Source of the DNA: CALLVY01 sp937899855
GTDB taxonomy: Bacteria; Bacteroidota; Bacteroidia; Chitinophagales; Saprospiraceae
DNA: 64,000 bases
NCBI GenBank assembly: GCA_039820405.1
Contig: JBCBQC010000024.1
Span: forward strand, 1-64,000
Reading direction: 5' to 3'
The notes beneath the pieces are model-generated. The model had not been told where the DNA came from, did no database searches, and saw only the letters and a program-made list of their open reading frames with translations. Made by a program: the position numbers and the translations under genes. Below are positions 25,899 through 35,183 of the stretch, one piece after another. Each line of letters starts with the position of its first letter. The stretch's first letter is position 1.

Positions 25899-28454
25899 TT
25901 ATTCCGGCTCAAAACCGAGGATGATACTAAAGCGGCCAAAGTTCTCGAAGATATTGCCCTCCGCATTGGGATCCACCTGCTTATCGAAGCCAAACCCGTA
26001 GTCAAAGCCCAGGGTACCAAACATGGGGAGGAAGACCCGGAGGCCCGCACCCGCCGCCCGGCGAAGGTCGAAGGGGTTGAAGTCGCGAATGGAGCGGAAG
26101 GAATTTCCACCTTCCGCAAAGGCCAGTACGAAGATCGTCGAGCTGGGGTTTAGCGAAATGGGGTAGCGAATTTCGACGTTAAACTTGTCGTAGATGGGCG
26201 TTGCCACCACGCGGCCGTTGAGGAGGTTGGCTTCCAATTCGTTTTCTTCGTAGCCCCGTAAGCGGATCAGGTCGATTCCGTTGAAAGCCCCAAACTGCTG
26301 GTTGGCCAAACCATCGCCCCCAATTTGGAAGCGCTCGAAGGGCGAGACGCCCAAGTCCTGATTGTAAGCCCCGAGGATACCAATCTTGGCTCCGACCCGT
26401 AGGACGAACTTACCCACCAGTGGCGTGTACCACTCGGCATCAAAGCGCCACTTGTGGTATTCGAGAAAGCGGAAACGCTCCTGAACCGTCTCGGTCTGGG
26501 GGTCGTCGCGGTCGCGGCGGAAGAGGGAGTAGGGAGGCGTCAGCTGAACCGACAGCGAGATCGTTGCTCCATCTTTGGGAAAGATCGGGTCACTGACTGA
26601 GGTCCGGGTGATCTTCTGTTGGATGCTAAAGTTGTAGTAGTTGCCATCGCTTACCAGTTGGCCATCATCGGTGATGAAGAGCCCCTGCGACCAGTTTTGT
26701 AGCGCAATGCTCTGGAGCGAGAGGGTGGTATTGGAGATGAAGTTGTCGTCGGGGAATTTCAGGCGCGTTCCCAGTCCGATGGAAATCCCGGTGATGGAAA
26801 AGCGCTCAAAGGTGGTGGATTCGGGTTCGCCGAAGGCAAAACGATTGAAAAAACCCGATACCGAAAAGGAATTGGGCTTTTTACCCCCCAGCCAGGGTTC
26901 GGTGAAGGAGACGTTGTAACTCTGAAAGAAATTGCCATTGGTTTGGGCGCGGAGCGACAAGCGCTGGCCATCACCTTGGGGTAGTGGGCTCCAGGACTCC
27001 TTTTTGAAGAAGTTGCGGAGGGAGAAATTGTTGAAGGTAACCCCCAGGGTACCGATCACCCCACGGCCCCCACCGGCCCATCCGGCGGAGAGCTCCAATT
27101 GGTCGGAAGGTCTTTCTTCGACGGTGTATTCGATGTCTACCGTTCCCCGTTGCGGATTGACGGGCGTATTGATACCCAGGGCTTCGGGATTGAAGTACCC
27201 CAGGTTGATGATTTCACGTTGGGAGCGGATGATGTCGGAGCGGCTGAATTTCTGCCCCGGTCGAGTCCGCAGTTCCCGGCGGATGACGTGCTCGTGCGTC
27301 CGGTCGTTGCCCTTGATGATGACTTGGTCGATGGTGGCTTGGGGCCCCTCAAAGATGCGGATCTCCAGGTCGATCGAATCGCCCACCACGGCGGTTTCGA
27401 TGGGATCGACTTGGAAGAAGAGGTAGCCATTATCCATGTACAAGGTACTGACGTCACGGCCGTCGGGGCTAAAGGACAGGCGGGTTTGGAGTAGCTCCTG
27501 GTTGTAGATGTCGCCCTGGCTGATGCCCAGTACATCGGAAAGGGTCTTGGTTTCGTAGATCGAGTTGCCCTTCCAACTGATGTCGCGGAAGTAATAGCGA
27601 TTGCCTTCGTCGATGTCGAGCAGGAGGCGCAGGTGGCCATCGGAGCCGCGCCACATGGAGTCGCGTACGATGCGGGCGTCGCGAAAGCCAAGGGTATTGT
27701 AAAAGGCAATGAGTGCGCTTTGGTCCTCCTGGTAATCGGGCTCGATAAATTTGGAGGAGGAGAAGAGGCGCCGTTTTTCCTTGGTGTTGCTAAACTGTTT
27801 TTCCAGTCTGCGTTCTTTGATGGTGGTGCCGGCGAATTCAATCTCTTTGACTTTGACCCGTTTTTTGGGATTGATCTTGAATTCCAGTCGTACGGCGTTG
27901 ACCTTTTTTTGGTCTTCGATTTCGCGGACCGACACCTCGGCGTCGAGGAAACCTTTCTCGCGGTAGTATTTTTTGATGGCGTTGCTGGCGTTGGCCTTGA
28001 CGTTTTCCGTAACGATTCCTCCCTTGATCAAGAAGTCTTCCAGGGCATCGTTGAGGTCGTCGTGGCGGCTCTTTTTGGCGCCTTTGAAGGAGTGGACTGA
28101 CAGTCGGGGCCTTTCCTGGACCACAATTTCGAGAAAGATGATTTCACCGATGGTTTTTTCCTTGTACACTTGCACATTCGTAAAAAGCCGGAGGTTCATC
28201 AGTTTGCGGATGGCCCTTTTGATGTCATTGCCCGGAATTCGGACTTTGTCGCCCACTTTGAGTCCCGCCACGGCGATTAGGGCGTTGTCGTCGCTGTATT
28301 CCGCTCCTTTGACGATGATTCCCCCGATTTCGAAATCCTGGGGTTGGCCATAGTTCATCACCGGAATGGAGTCGGGAGATTGGGCGGAAACAGCGGACCA
28401 GGCTCCAAGGAGGAGGCTGAGGCAAGCAAGGCGGATCATTAATTTCTTTCTCAT
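25899..28454 (-). CDS. bamA: Outer-membrane protein assembly factor BamA
   Basis: This is the central subunit (851 residues) that folds beta-barrel proteins into the outer membrane. A signal peptide (CLSLLLGAWSAVSAQ) precedes five POTRA domains (about 40-450; for example EIGGIIVKGAEYSDDNALI, RYYFRDISWKGNSIYETKTL, ATIDQVIIKGNDRTHEHVI) and a 16-strand barrel. The lid-loop motif is seen as RLRGYEENE, and the barrel ends in GFEPE. Length and order fit Bacteroidota BamA. uppS lies upstream on the same strand but a terminator hairpin sits at the uppS stop, so bamA probably has its own promoter in the 141-nt gap. The skp genes often linked to it are at 34.6 kb. Confidence 0.95.
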   Translation of the reverse strand: MRKKLMIRLACLSLLLGAWSAVSAQSPDSIPVMNYGQPQDFEIGGIIVKGAEYSDDNALIAVAGLKVGDKVRIPGNDIKRAIRKLMNLRLFTNVQVYKEKTIGEIIFLEIVVQERPRLSVHSFKGAKKSRHDDLNDALEDFLIKGGIVTENVKANASNAIKKYYREKGFLDAEVSVREIEDQKKVNAVRLEFKINPKKRVKVKEIEFAGTTIKERRLEKQFSNTKEKRRLFSSSKFIEPDYQEDQSALIAFYNTLGFRDARIVRDSMWRGSDGHLRLLLDIDEGNRYYFRDISWKGNSIYETKTLSDVLGISQGDIYNQELLQTRLSFSPDGRDVSTLYMDNGYLFFQVDPIETAVVGDSIDLEIRIFEGPQATIDQVIIKGNDRTHEHVIRRELRTRPGQKFSRSDIIRSQREIINLGYFNPEALGINTPVNPQRGTVDIEYTVEERPSDQLELSAGWAGGGRGVIGTLGVTFNNFSLRNFFKKESWSPLPQGDGQRLSLRAQTNGNFFQSYNVSFTEPWLGGKKPNSFSVSGFFNRFAFGEPESTTFERFSITGISIGLGTRLKFPDDNFISNTTLSLQSIALQNWSQGLFITDDGQLVSDGNYYNFSIQQKITRTSVSDPIFPKDGATISLSVQLTPPYSLFRRDRDDPQTETVQERFRFLEYHKWRFDAEWYTPLVGKFVLRVGAKIGILGAYNQDLGVSPFERFQIGGDGLANQQFGAFNGIDLIRLRGYEENELEANLLNGRVVATPIYDKFNVEIRYPISLNPSSTIFVLAFAEGGNSFRSIRDFNPFDLRRAAGAGLRVFLPMFGTLGFDYGFGFDKQVDPNAEGNIFENFGRFSIILGFEPE

Positions 28455-28586
28455 CGCTACGGTCGAGTCAATTACAATAGTTGGTCAAATTAAATCGGGT
28501 CGACGATTGATAACGCTGCTTGAAGCGACCCGGGTATGTGGCAGCAGCCGAAATGCACTTGCTGTCGTTTGTCGGATAATGAAAAA

Positions 28587-28609
28587 GCGAACGGGCTAAA
28601 TCTGTTCGC
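28587..28609 (-). terminator. Terminator overlapping the uppS stop codon
   Basis: On the minus strand GCGAACAG pairs with CCGTTCGC (one G-T pair), followed by TTTTTC. The stem includes the end of uppS. Confidence 0.6.
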
Positions 28610-29333
28610 TGATTTTACCGAAACGGCGTTCGCGATTTTGGTAGTCGACGATGGCCTTGTACAGGTGTTCCTTGCGGAATTCTGGCCAAAAGATTGGCGT
28701 AAAGTGGAATTCGGCGTAAGCCAACTGCCAGAGCAGGAAATTACTCAGGCGCGTTTCTCCACTGCTGCGAATCAACAGCTCGGGATCGGGTACTCCCGCC
28801 GTACTCAGGGCATCGGCAAAAACCGATTCGTCGATTTGCGTCACTTCCAACTGGCCCTGGGCCACCTTTTGGGCCAGGCGTCGGCTGGCCTCCACGATTT
28901 CCCACTTGGCGCTGTAATTGAGCGCCAGGATCAGGGTCATTCGCGTGTTGTTCTGCGTATTTTCGATGCCTTCCACTAGGGCTTTGTGGGTCCGGGAAGG
29001 CAACTGACTGACGTCGCCAATGGCGCGGAGGCGGATGTTGTTCTTGTTGAGCGTATCCAACTCGTTGCGTAGGGTTTCGACCAGCAGGGTCATCAAAGCA
29101 TTGACCTCGATTCGGGGGCGGTTCCAGTTTTCCGTCGAAAAGGCGTAGAGGGTCAAAAAATCTACGCCCAACTCAGCGGCGGCTTCGGTGGTTTCCCGTA
29201 CGGCCTTGACCCCATTGCGGTGCCCAAACACGCGCGGTTTGCCGTGTTGCTTGGCCCAGCGGCCATTGCCATCCATAATTACGGCAATGTGGCGGGGTAG
29301 TTTCTCCAGATTGATTTGATCTTTCCAGTCCAT
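28596..29333 (-). CDS. uppS: Isoprenyl transferase (undecaprenyl diphosphate synthase)
   Basis: This cis-prenyltransferase (245 residues) makes the C55 lipid carrier for cell-wall and glycan synthesis. It shows the family start HIAVIMDGNGRWAKQHGKPRVFGHRNG (catalytic Asp22 and the diphosphate-binding Gly-Arg region), LTLYAFSTENWNRP and the closing motif DPELLIRSSGETRLSNFLLWQLAYAEF. Full length. The start codon ATG 29333 directly precedes the conserved N-terminus. Its product feeds the WecA/TagO-like transferase at 32 kb and the elongasome at 56-61 kb. bamA follows downstream after a hairpin. Confidence 0.95.
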   Translation of the reverse strand: MDWKDQINLEKLPRHIAVIMDGNGRWAKQHGKPRVFGHRNGVKAVRETTEAAAELGVDFLTLYAFSTENWNRPRIEVNALMTLLVETLRNELDTLNKNNIRLRAIGDVSQLPSRTHKALVEGIENTQNNTRMTLILALNYSAKWEIVEASRRLAQKVAQGQLEVTQIDESVFADALSTAGVPDPELLIRSSGETRLSNFLLWQLAYAEFHFTPIFWPEFRKEHLYKAIVDYQNRERRFGKISEQI

Positions 29334-29557
29334 CGTACAATGCGGACCCCCACTCCACTGCGCCGACTGTGGGCTTTCCCGGCAGTCCTCGTCACGTCAC
29401 TAAAGAGTACGCCAAAAGACCGCGGGGTTGGTTGGGGTTCGGGGAGTCCCTAAATTTTCGCAAAGTTAAGAAAATAATCGAGGCATTTATGGGCAAAACC
29501 CAAGTCACTGTCCTGCACCCTGCTTTTGGTCCGGGGCCAAATCACCTGGCTTGGCCA

Positions 29558-29588
29558 TTGAATTTGCTGGGGATTTGTCGTAATTTTG
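29558..29588 (+). promoter_or_regulatory. Promoter of the M3 peptidase gene
   Basis: TTG at 29558-29560 and TAATTTTG at 29581-29588 are 20 nt apart, a good Bacteroidota promoter. The ATG lies 33 nt after the -7 box. Confidence 0.6.
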
Positions 29589-29621
29589 TCCAAATTTTGG
29601 AATTAGGAAGCACACAAACAC

Positions 29622-31325
29622 ATGGCAGATCAAAAATTTGACGATTACCACTACGAGCGGCCGGTGATGGAAAACTTTACCGAAGCTTTCGAACAGTTGC
29701 TCACCCGCTTCGAAACTGCGGATGATGTGGCCCAACAAAGCGAAGCCCTCGGAGGCCTCAATCAATTGCGTCAGGAGTACTCTACGATGTACAATATCTG
29801 CCACGTTCGGCACACCATTGATACGCGAGATGACTTTTACGAAAAAGAAAACGCCTTTTTTGACAGCAACAACCCCGTGTACGACGCGCTGATCAACCGC
29901 TTCTACACCCAGTTGCTCCAATCGCCCTTTCGCCCCGAGCTGGAAAAACGTTGGGGCTCCCAACTGTTCGTGATCGCCGAGCTGACCCTCCGCACCTTCC
30001 GGCCCTCCATCCTGGAGCAATTGCGGGAGGAGAACCAACTGGTCAGTCAATATGTCAAACGCAAGGCTTCGGCCAAGATTGACTTTCGGGGAGAGCAGTA
30101 CAATTTGGCCTCCATTCTGCCCCTGGAGCTGTCGCAGGATCGCGAGGTGCGAGCCGGGGCCCTCCGCGCCAAATGGACCTTTTACGCCAATAATGCCCCC
30201 GAGATCGAAAATATTTACGACCAGCAGGTCCAATTGCGGCACGGCATTGCCCGGGCTCTGGGCTTCAATAATTTTGTGGAACTTGGCTACGCCCGGATGT
30301 TGCGCTCCGATTACGATGCCACGATGGTGGCCAACTTTCGCCAGCAAGTCCTCGACTACATCGTTCCCATCGCCACCGAACTGTACGAGCGGCAGACCAA
30401 ACGCCTGGGGCTGGATCACTTGTACTATTACGACGAGGGCTTCCGCTTTGCCTCCGGCAATCCCAAGCCCCAGGGTGATCCCCGCTGGATCATCGACAAC
30501 GCCAGCCGGATGTACGGAGAATTGTCGCCCGAAACGGAGCAGTTTTTTGAATTTATGCGCCGAAAGAATCTGATGGACCTGGTCAACAAAGACGGCAAGG
30601 CCACGGGGGGCTACTGTACCTACATTGATGCTTATCAGGCCCCGTATATTTTTTCGAATTTCAACGGTACCAGCAGCGATATCGATGTGCTGACCCACGA
30701 AGCGGGGCACGCCTTTCAGGTGTATTCCAGCCGTGATATTGGCCTTCCCGAATACCAGTGGCCGACCTACGAGGCCTGCGAGATTCACTCCATGAGTATG
30801 GAGTTTTTTACCTGGCCCTGGATGCACCTGTTTTTCGATGCGGATACGGACAAGTACCGCTTTGCCCACTTGGCGGGTGCGATCAAGTTCCTACCTTACG
30901 GCGTGGCGGTGGACGAGTTTCAGCACCGCGTATACGAGCAGCCCACGATGGGCAAGGCCGAGCGCAACCGCGTGTGGCGGGAAATCGAGCAGCGCTATTT
31001 GCCCCACCGCGACTACGCCGACAATGCTTTTCTGGAGGCGGGGGGCTACTGGCAACAGCAAAGCCACATCTTCAACATGCCTTTTTATTACATCGACTAC
31101 ACCCTGGCCCAGATTTGCGCCTTCCAGTTTTGGCAGCGCGATCGTGCCGATCACGAGGGTGCCTGGCGGGATTACCTCCGGCTGTGTCAAGCGGGGGGGA
31201 GCCACTCTTTTGTCGAACTGGTCAAATTGGCCAATCTGACCTCTCCTTTTGAGAATGGCTGCGTCGAGTCGGTCGTGGGCGACATCAAGGCTTGGTTGGA
31301 TGGGGTAGACGATACGCGTTTTTAG
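29622..31325 (+). CDS. M3-family oligoendopeptidase
   Basis: This cytoplasmic zinc peptidase has 567 residues and no signal peptide. The active site HEAGHAFQVYSS (about 363-367 for HEAGH) with the downstream Glu in YEACEIHSMSME provides the zinc ligands of the M3 clan (thimet oligopeptidase/PepF). The opening FDDYHYERPVMENFTEAFEQL matches the PepF-like M3 subfamily of Bacteroidota. It likely degrades short peptides during turnover. The gene has its own promoter. A lipoprotein gene follows 95 nt downstream. Confidence 0.93.
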   Translation: MADQKFDDYHYERPVMENFTEAFEQLLTRFETADDVAQQSEALGGLNQLRQEYSTMYNICHVRHTIDTRDDFYEKENAFFDSNNPVYDALINRFYTQLLQSPFRPELEKRWGSQLFVIAELTLRTFRPSILEQLREENQLVSQYVKRKASAKIDFRGEQYNLASILPLELSQDREVRAGALRAKWTFYANNAPEIENIYDQQVQLRHGIARALGFNNFVELGYARMLRSDYDATMVANFRQQVLDYIVPIATELYERQTKRLGLDHLYYYDEGFRFASGNPKPQGDPRWIIDNASRMYGELSPETEQFFEFMRRKNLMDLVNKDGKATGGYCTYIDAYQAPYIFSNFNGTSSDIDVLTHEAGHAFQVYSSRDIGLPEYQWPTYEACEIHSMSMEFFTWPWMHLFFDADTDKYRFAHLAGAIKFLPYGVAVDEFQHRVYEQPTMGKAERNRVWREIEQRYLPHRDYADNAFLEAGGYWQQQSHIFNMPFYYIDYTLAQICAFQFWQRDRADHEGAWRDYLRLCQAGGSHSFVELVKLANLTSPFENGCVESVVGDIKAWLDGVDDTRF

Positions 31326-31420
31326 GATTTCCGAGACCAAACGCTTAACAAATTTGCGACAAAACCGTAGATATGATAAATTTCCGTAAAGGAAGGACGC
31401 CCGAAAAAAGAACCCGATCC

Positions 31421-31927
31421 ATGCAGCAGTTTTCGTATTTGTTTTTGTTGGGAATCACACTCGTATTTTCGAGTTGTGGCTTGTTGGATGAATGTGGCAG
31501 TTCCAAGGCGGATTTTTTGAAAAAATACGAAGCCTTCGTCCGCGAGGTAGAGCAGCAGGATTGGCACCACGCCGACAACGACTGGCAGGCCTACGACGAG
31601 CGCTTGGAGGCCTACCTCAACAATTGCTACGAGCGCTACGAACCGGAGCTAACGGCGGCGGAGACCAAAGATTTTTGGTTACTCACCGTCAGTTACTACG
31701 TCGCGAGGTACGACGGGCAGTTTGTGGAGGAATTTTTGGCTGAGGACAACCCATTGTCGCGGACGGTACGCGATCATTTTGAGGAGTTGGAAGACGATCC
31801 CGAGCGATTTTTTCGGGATTTGGTGCGCGAAGTGAGTGGGGGCGAGGTCGACGAATTGTTCCGCGATCTGGGGAGAGAGTTGGAAAGTATGGGAAAACGA
31901 CTACAAGATTGGTTGGACGAACGTTGA
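31421..31927 (+). CDS. Small lipoprotein of unknown function (possibly DUF6565-like)
   Basis: This is a 168-residue lipoprotein. The signal LFLLGITLVFSSC predicts acylation of Cys19. The mature part is helical, acidic and aromatic-rich (KYEAFVREVEQQDWHHADNDW, DERLEAYLNNCYERYEPEL) and resembles the DUF6565-type lipoproteins of Bacteroidota, though I am not certain of the family. ATG 31421 is chosen over 31373, because the longer version places a charged segment before the signal. A near-consensus TAAATTTC element lies at 31376-31383. Role unknown. Confidence 0.7.
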   Translation: MQQFSYLFLLGITLVFSSCGLLDECGSSKADFLKKYEAFVREVEQQDWHHADNDWQAYDERLEAYLNNCYERYEPELTAAETKDFWLLTVSYYVARYDGQFVEEFLAEDNPLSRTVRDHFEELEDDPERFFRDLVREVSGGEVDELFRDLGRELESMGKRLQDWLDER

Positions 31928-32001
31928 TAAAATTGACGACTCCTTCAACTTGACGACATCTTGAATTAAAAGACGGCGCTTAATTTGCCCGATCGTTTAC
32001 C

Positions 32002-32009
32002 TATATTTG
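32002..32009 (+). promoter_or_regulatory. -7 element (TATATTTG) of the GT4 transferase gene
   Basis: This is an exact TAnnTTTG match, 18 nt before the ATG at 32028, giving a short leader. It also argues against a start at 32007 inside the element. Confidence 0.55.
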
Positions 32010-32027
32010 TATACGAAATTGTCTCCT

Positions 32028-33089
32028 ATGTACGATATCATACTGAGTTTTATCACTGCATTCACCCTGACCTACTTTGCGATTCCTTCGATTATTCGCA
32101 TTGCTCGGGTCAAGAATCTGTGCGACGAACCGGGAGAACGGCGTTCTCACACGGTCAGTACGCCTTCGCTCGGTGGAATTGGTATTTTTGCGGGAGTCAT
32201 TTTTTCCATTGTGATGTGGACGCCCTTCCACCTTTTTGACGACTTACAGTACATCCTTTGTTCCTTCATCATTCTCTTTTTGATCGGCGCCAAGGACGAC
32301 ATTCTACCCCTGGCCCCCAACAAAAAGCTGATCGGTCAGATTCTGGCGGCCTCCATCCTCGTATTCAAATCCAACGTGCGCATCACCAGCCTCTACGGCA
32401 TTTTTGGCATCCACGAGCTCCCCGAAGTGGTGAGCATTCTCCTGTCGATCTTTACCATCCTCGTCATCATCAATGCCTTCAATCTGATCGACGGCATCAA
32501 TGGCTTGTCGGGAAGCATCGGCACTTTGATCACTTTGATCATTGGCACCTGGTTTTTACTCATCGACCACGTCGAACTGGCCATTATTGCCTTTGCTTTG
32601 GCGGGGGCGCTGATCGCTTTTCTCAAATACAATTACACCCCCGCCAAAATTTTTATGGGCGATACGGGCGCCATGCTCGTGGGGGTGATCTGTGCCATCC
32701 TGGCCATCAAGTTTATCGAGCTGCAACCCACGTCCTCTCGCTACGCCCCTTACGCCTTCCGCGCCGCGCCCATCGTGGCCATCGGCATTCTCATCCTGCC
32801 CCTGTTCGATACCCTGCGCGTCTTCATCACCCGGGCCATGAAGGGTCGTTCGCCCTTTTATCCCGACCGTACCCACATCCACCACCTGCTAATCGACTTT
32901 GGCTTTAGCCACATGCAGGCCACCGGGATCCTCGTTGTGGTCAACATCCTTTTTATCGTCATGACCTATTCGCTGGACGGGATCGGCTCGCTCAATCTGC
33001 TGATGGTGATCCTGGGGCTGGCTTCCTTCCTTTCGGCGGGTTTATACTACACCGTGTCGCGTAAAAAGCAACGGCTCAAGACCACCTAG
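32028..33089 (+). CDS. WecA/TagO-like polyprenyl-phosphate sugar-1-phosphate transferase
   Basis: This integral membrane enzyme of 353 residues with about ten helices belongs to the MraY/WecA family (glycosyltransferase 4). It transfers a HexNAc-1-phosphate from UDP-sugar to undecaprenyl phosphate, starting surface polysaccharide synthesis. Conserved sites are PGERRSHTVSTPSLGGIGI, the catalytic GAKDDILPL loop, NAFNLIDGINGL, FMGDTGAMLVG, and the HIHHLLIDFG loop characteristic of the WecA/TagO branch. MraY differs at that loop, so cell-wall lipid I synthesis is unlikely. No polysaccharide cluster is adjacent; crcB follows after 3 nt. Confidence 0.92.
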   Translation: MYDIILSFITAFTLTYFAIPSIIRIARVKNLCDEPGERRSHTVSTPSLGGIGIFAGVIFSIVMWTPFHLFDDLQYILCSFIILFLIGAKDDILPLAPNKKLIGQILAASILVFKSNVRITSLYGIFGIHELPEVVSILLSIFTILVIINAFNLIDGINGLSGSIGTLITLIIGTWFLLIDHVELAIIAFALAGALIAFLKYNYTPAKIFMGDTGAMLVGVICAILAIKFIELQPTSSRYAPYAFRAAPIVAIGILILPLFDTLRVFITRAMKGRSPFYPDRTHIHHLLIDFGFSHMQATGILVVVNILFIVMTYSLDGIGSLNLLMVILGLASFLSAGLYYTVSRKKQRLKTT

Positions 33090-33092
33090 CCG

Positions 33093-33461
33093 ATGAATGC
33101 CTACCTCTTGGTTTTTATCGGTGGCGGTTTGGGGAGCTTGTGTCGCTTTGGCATTGCGCGTTTATTGCACCATTTTTCCTGGGTTTCCCTCTTTCCCTGG
33201 GCCACCTTTCTGGCCAATGCATTGAGCTGTGTCCTCCTCGGTAGCCTGGTTGCCCTACTCCAGAAAAACGGGCCCGGTGCAACGACCAAGTTGCTCCTGA
33301 TTACCGGTTTTTGTGGAGGCTTTAGTACCTTTTCTACTTTTAGCAATGAGACCTTCCAGCTTTTCCAACAGGGAGCGGTGGGCTACGCCCTGCTCAACGT
33401 GGGGGGTAGTTTGCTGGTCGGCTTGCTGGGCATCTTTTTGGGAATGAAGCTGGTCTTGTAA
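33093..33461 (+). CDS. crcB: Fluoride exporter CrcB/Fluc
   Basis: This small dual-topology channel (122 residues, four helices) exports fluoride. The family marks are GGGLGSLCRFGIARLL at the start, WATFLANALSCVLLG, and GFCGGFSTFSTFSNET with the phenylalanines that line the fluoride pore. One full-length copy is present, so it should work as a homodimer. It starts 3 nt after the GT4 gene, so coexpression is likely although the functions look unrelated. I saw no crcB riboswitch, consistent with its mid-operon place. Confidence 0.95.
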   Translation: MNAYLLVFIGGGLGSLCRFGIARLLHHFSWVSLFPWATFLANALSCVLLGSLVALLQKNGPGATTKLLLITGFCGGFSTFSTFSNETFQLFQQGAVGYALLNVGGSLLVGLLGIFLGMKLVL

Positions 33462-33501
33462 AGCGTGCCGCGGGCGCTCAACGGCACTTTCCCCATCGGC
33501 C

Positions 33502-34299
33502 TTATTTCAGTAGATTTTTGATGCGTTGGTACTGGGTATCATTGGTTTTCTTGCCTCGGCAGCCCATGGCTCGGGCTCGATTTTCGATTTCCTGAACGCG
33601 ATTGGTGGGGTTGGGGTGCGTACTCAAAAACTCGGGTGGGGAGCCTGCTCCTCCAATCTTTTTGAAGAATCCGGCGGCACCGGCGGCATTGTAATCGGTG
33701 CTGCAGAGGTAGCGAACGGAGTACTCATCCGCCTCGGTTTCGTGGGTCCGGCTAAAGCGCAGTCCGATCAAGCCACCGACGACCTGGCGCACGGCTGCGC
33801 GTTCGCCGAGTGCGGCACTGAGCAGCAGGTCGATGGCGCCCGATTTGGTCATCTGCTTGGTAGAGTGGCGCTGATCGGAGTGAGCGATTTCGTGGCCCAT
33901 CACGCCAGCCAGTTGGTCTTCGCTATCGAGGTACTTAATCAGACCGGTATAAACGTAGAGGTAGCCTCCCGGGGTGGCAAAGGCATTGAGGGTTTCGGCA
34001 TCGTCGATGATTTGGACGGACCAGGCAAAGTTGTTGCGATTGACGATTTTGCCGCTGTTGAGGATCCGGTTGGTGATGCTGCGGACGTAGCGGTAGACCT
34101 CTTCGTTGCCACGTTCGGGGAGGAGGGGAAATTGCCGGGGATCGCTGGCGATCTCCTCGCTCACTTGTTTGCCCAAGCGGATGTCATCTTCGATGGTAAA
34201 AAGATTGATATTGTTGACTGTCTTTTTGGTAAAGTCGCAACTGATCAGGAGGCCACTGAGGAGGAGGGCGAAGCAAAGAAAGACTTTGGTGTAAGACAT
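33502..34299 (-). CDS. M48-family metallopeptidase, lipoprotein (LoiP/YggG-like)
   Basis: This 265-residue envelope peptidase is anchored through Cys21 (lipobox LLISC). The zinc site is intact: HEIAH (His136, Glu137, His140) and a downstream ETEADEYS supplying the third ligand. The NAFATPGGYLYVYTGLI segment is the usual M48 strand before the active-site helix. It probably degrades misfolded envelope proteins. It is a useful contrast to the relative at 42 kb, which has lost these residues. It converges on crcB. Confidence 0.93.
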   Translation of the reverse strand: MSYTKVFLCFALLLSGLLISCDFTKKTVNNINLFTIEDDIRLGKQVSEEIASDPRQFPLLPERGNEEVYRYVRSITNRILNSGKIVNRNNFAWSVQIIDDAETLNAFATPGGYLYVYTGLIKYLDSEDQLAGVMGHEIAHSDQRHSTKQMTKSGAIDLLLSAALGERAAVRQVVGGLIGLRFSRTHETEADEYSVRYLCSTDYNAAGAAGFFKKIGGAGSPPEFLSTHPNPTNRVQEIENRARAMGCRGKKTNDTQYQRIKNLLK

Positions 34300-34597
34300 G
34301 GTGCGGGTATTTTAATGTTGTATTTGGGACTTGAAAAACGCAGTTGGTCACGGTTTTCGTGTTGGGATCGTATGAGCTTGGGTTTAAATATTGGGGACGG
34401 CTCGCATTTTGGGAGAGCCGTTAAGGGCTTTTAAACAGGCGTTAAACCTTCGTTAAAGTGGGCAACTTTCCAGGCTGGGGCTTGTCCTAATGATTGAAAG
34501 GTAGCAATAAAATTGTAAATTTAGCAGTCTTAAACACGGTGCTGAATAGGCCGCTACGGAAACCAAATCATTATTTGACGTACTACAAATTTTAATT

Positions 34598-35107
34598 ATG
34601 ATAAAGAAAGTAATTTTCACCCTATCCTTTGCCCTCCTTACCGTTTTTGCCCTACCGGCGCAGAAGGTCGCTTCCGTCGACATCACGCGAATTCTCGAAA
34701 GTCAATCCGACTACGTCAGTGCTCAGGCACAACTGGACGAGTTGGCTTCCAAGTGGAAACGCGAAATTGAAGTGGAGTACGACAAAATAAAGGGGCTATA
34801 CAACCGTTACCAGGCCGAGCAGGTTCTTTTAAGCGACGAAGTCAGCCGGCAGCGGGAGGAAGAGATCATCAGCAAGGAGAAGCAGGTGCGCGAGATGCAG
34901 AAGGAAAAGTTTGGGCCGGAGGGGGCCTTGTTTCAGCGGCGTCAACAGTTGGTACAGCCCATACAGGATCGGGTTTATTCGGCTATCGAGAACTACGCCA
35001 ACGAAAAGGGTTTTGACTTTATCTTTGATCGTTCCAGTGCTTCGGGCATTATTTTCGCCAACGAGCGCTACGACAAAACCGACGATATTATTGCGGATTT
35101 AAAGTAA
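34598..35107 (+). CDS. OmpH/Skp-family periplasmic chaperone, copy 1
   Basis: The product (169 residues) has a signal peptide (TLSFALLTVFALPAQ) and a long central coiled coil (QLDELASKWKREIEVEYDKI, then charged heptads to about 110) between short strands that open and close the trimerisation body (VASVDITRILESQ, FDFIFDRSSASGIIF). Skp proteins hold unfolded outer-membrane proteins on their way to BamA. The next gene encodes a second copy of the same length. A near-consensus -7 box TAAATTTA is at 34516-34523. Confidence 0.9.
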   Translation: MIKKVIFTLSFALLTVFALPAQKVASVDITRILESQSDYVSAQAQLDELASKWKREIEVEYDKIKGLYNRYQAEQVLLSDEVSRQREEEIISKEKQVREMQKEKFGPEGALFQRRQQLVQPIQDRVYSAIENYANEKGFDFIFDRSSASGIIFANERYDKTDDIIADLK

Positions 35108-35125
35108 TTATCCGTTTCTAAGTAT

Positions 35126-35133
35126 TATTTTTG
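35126..35133 (+). promoter_or_regulatory. -7 element (TATTTTTG) of the second skp gene
   Basis: This is an exact TAnnTTTG match in the 76-nt gap, suggesting that the second chaperone gene can be transcribed on its own. Confidence 0.45.
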
Positions 35134-35183
35134 TGTTCCCTTTTGGGGATCATTATTCGAGAAACATATAAAACAAGCAAGCA

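Noticed and set aside
33462..33501. GTGCCG/CGGCAC repeat between crcB and the M48 gene
   Set aside because: A six-base stem with a long loop is weak evidence for a terminator.
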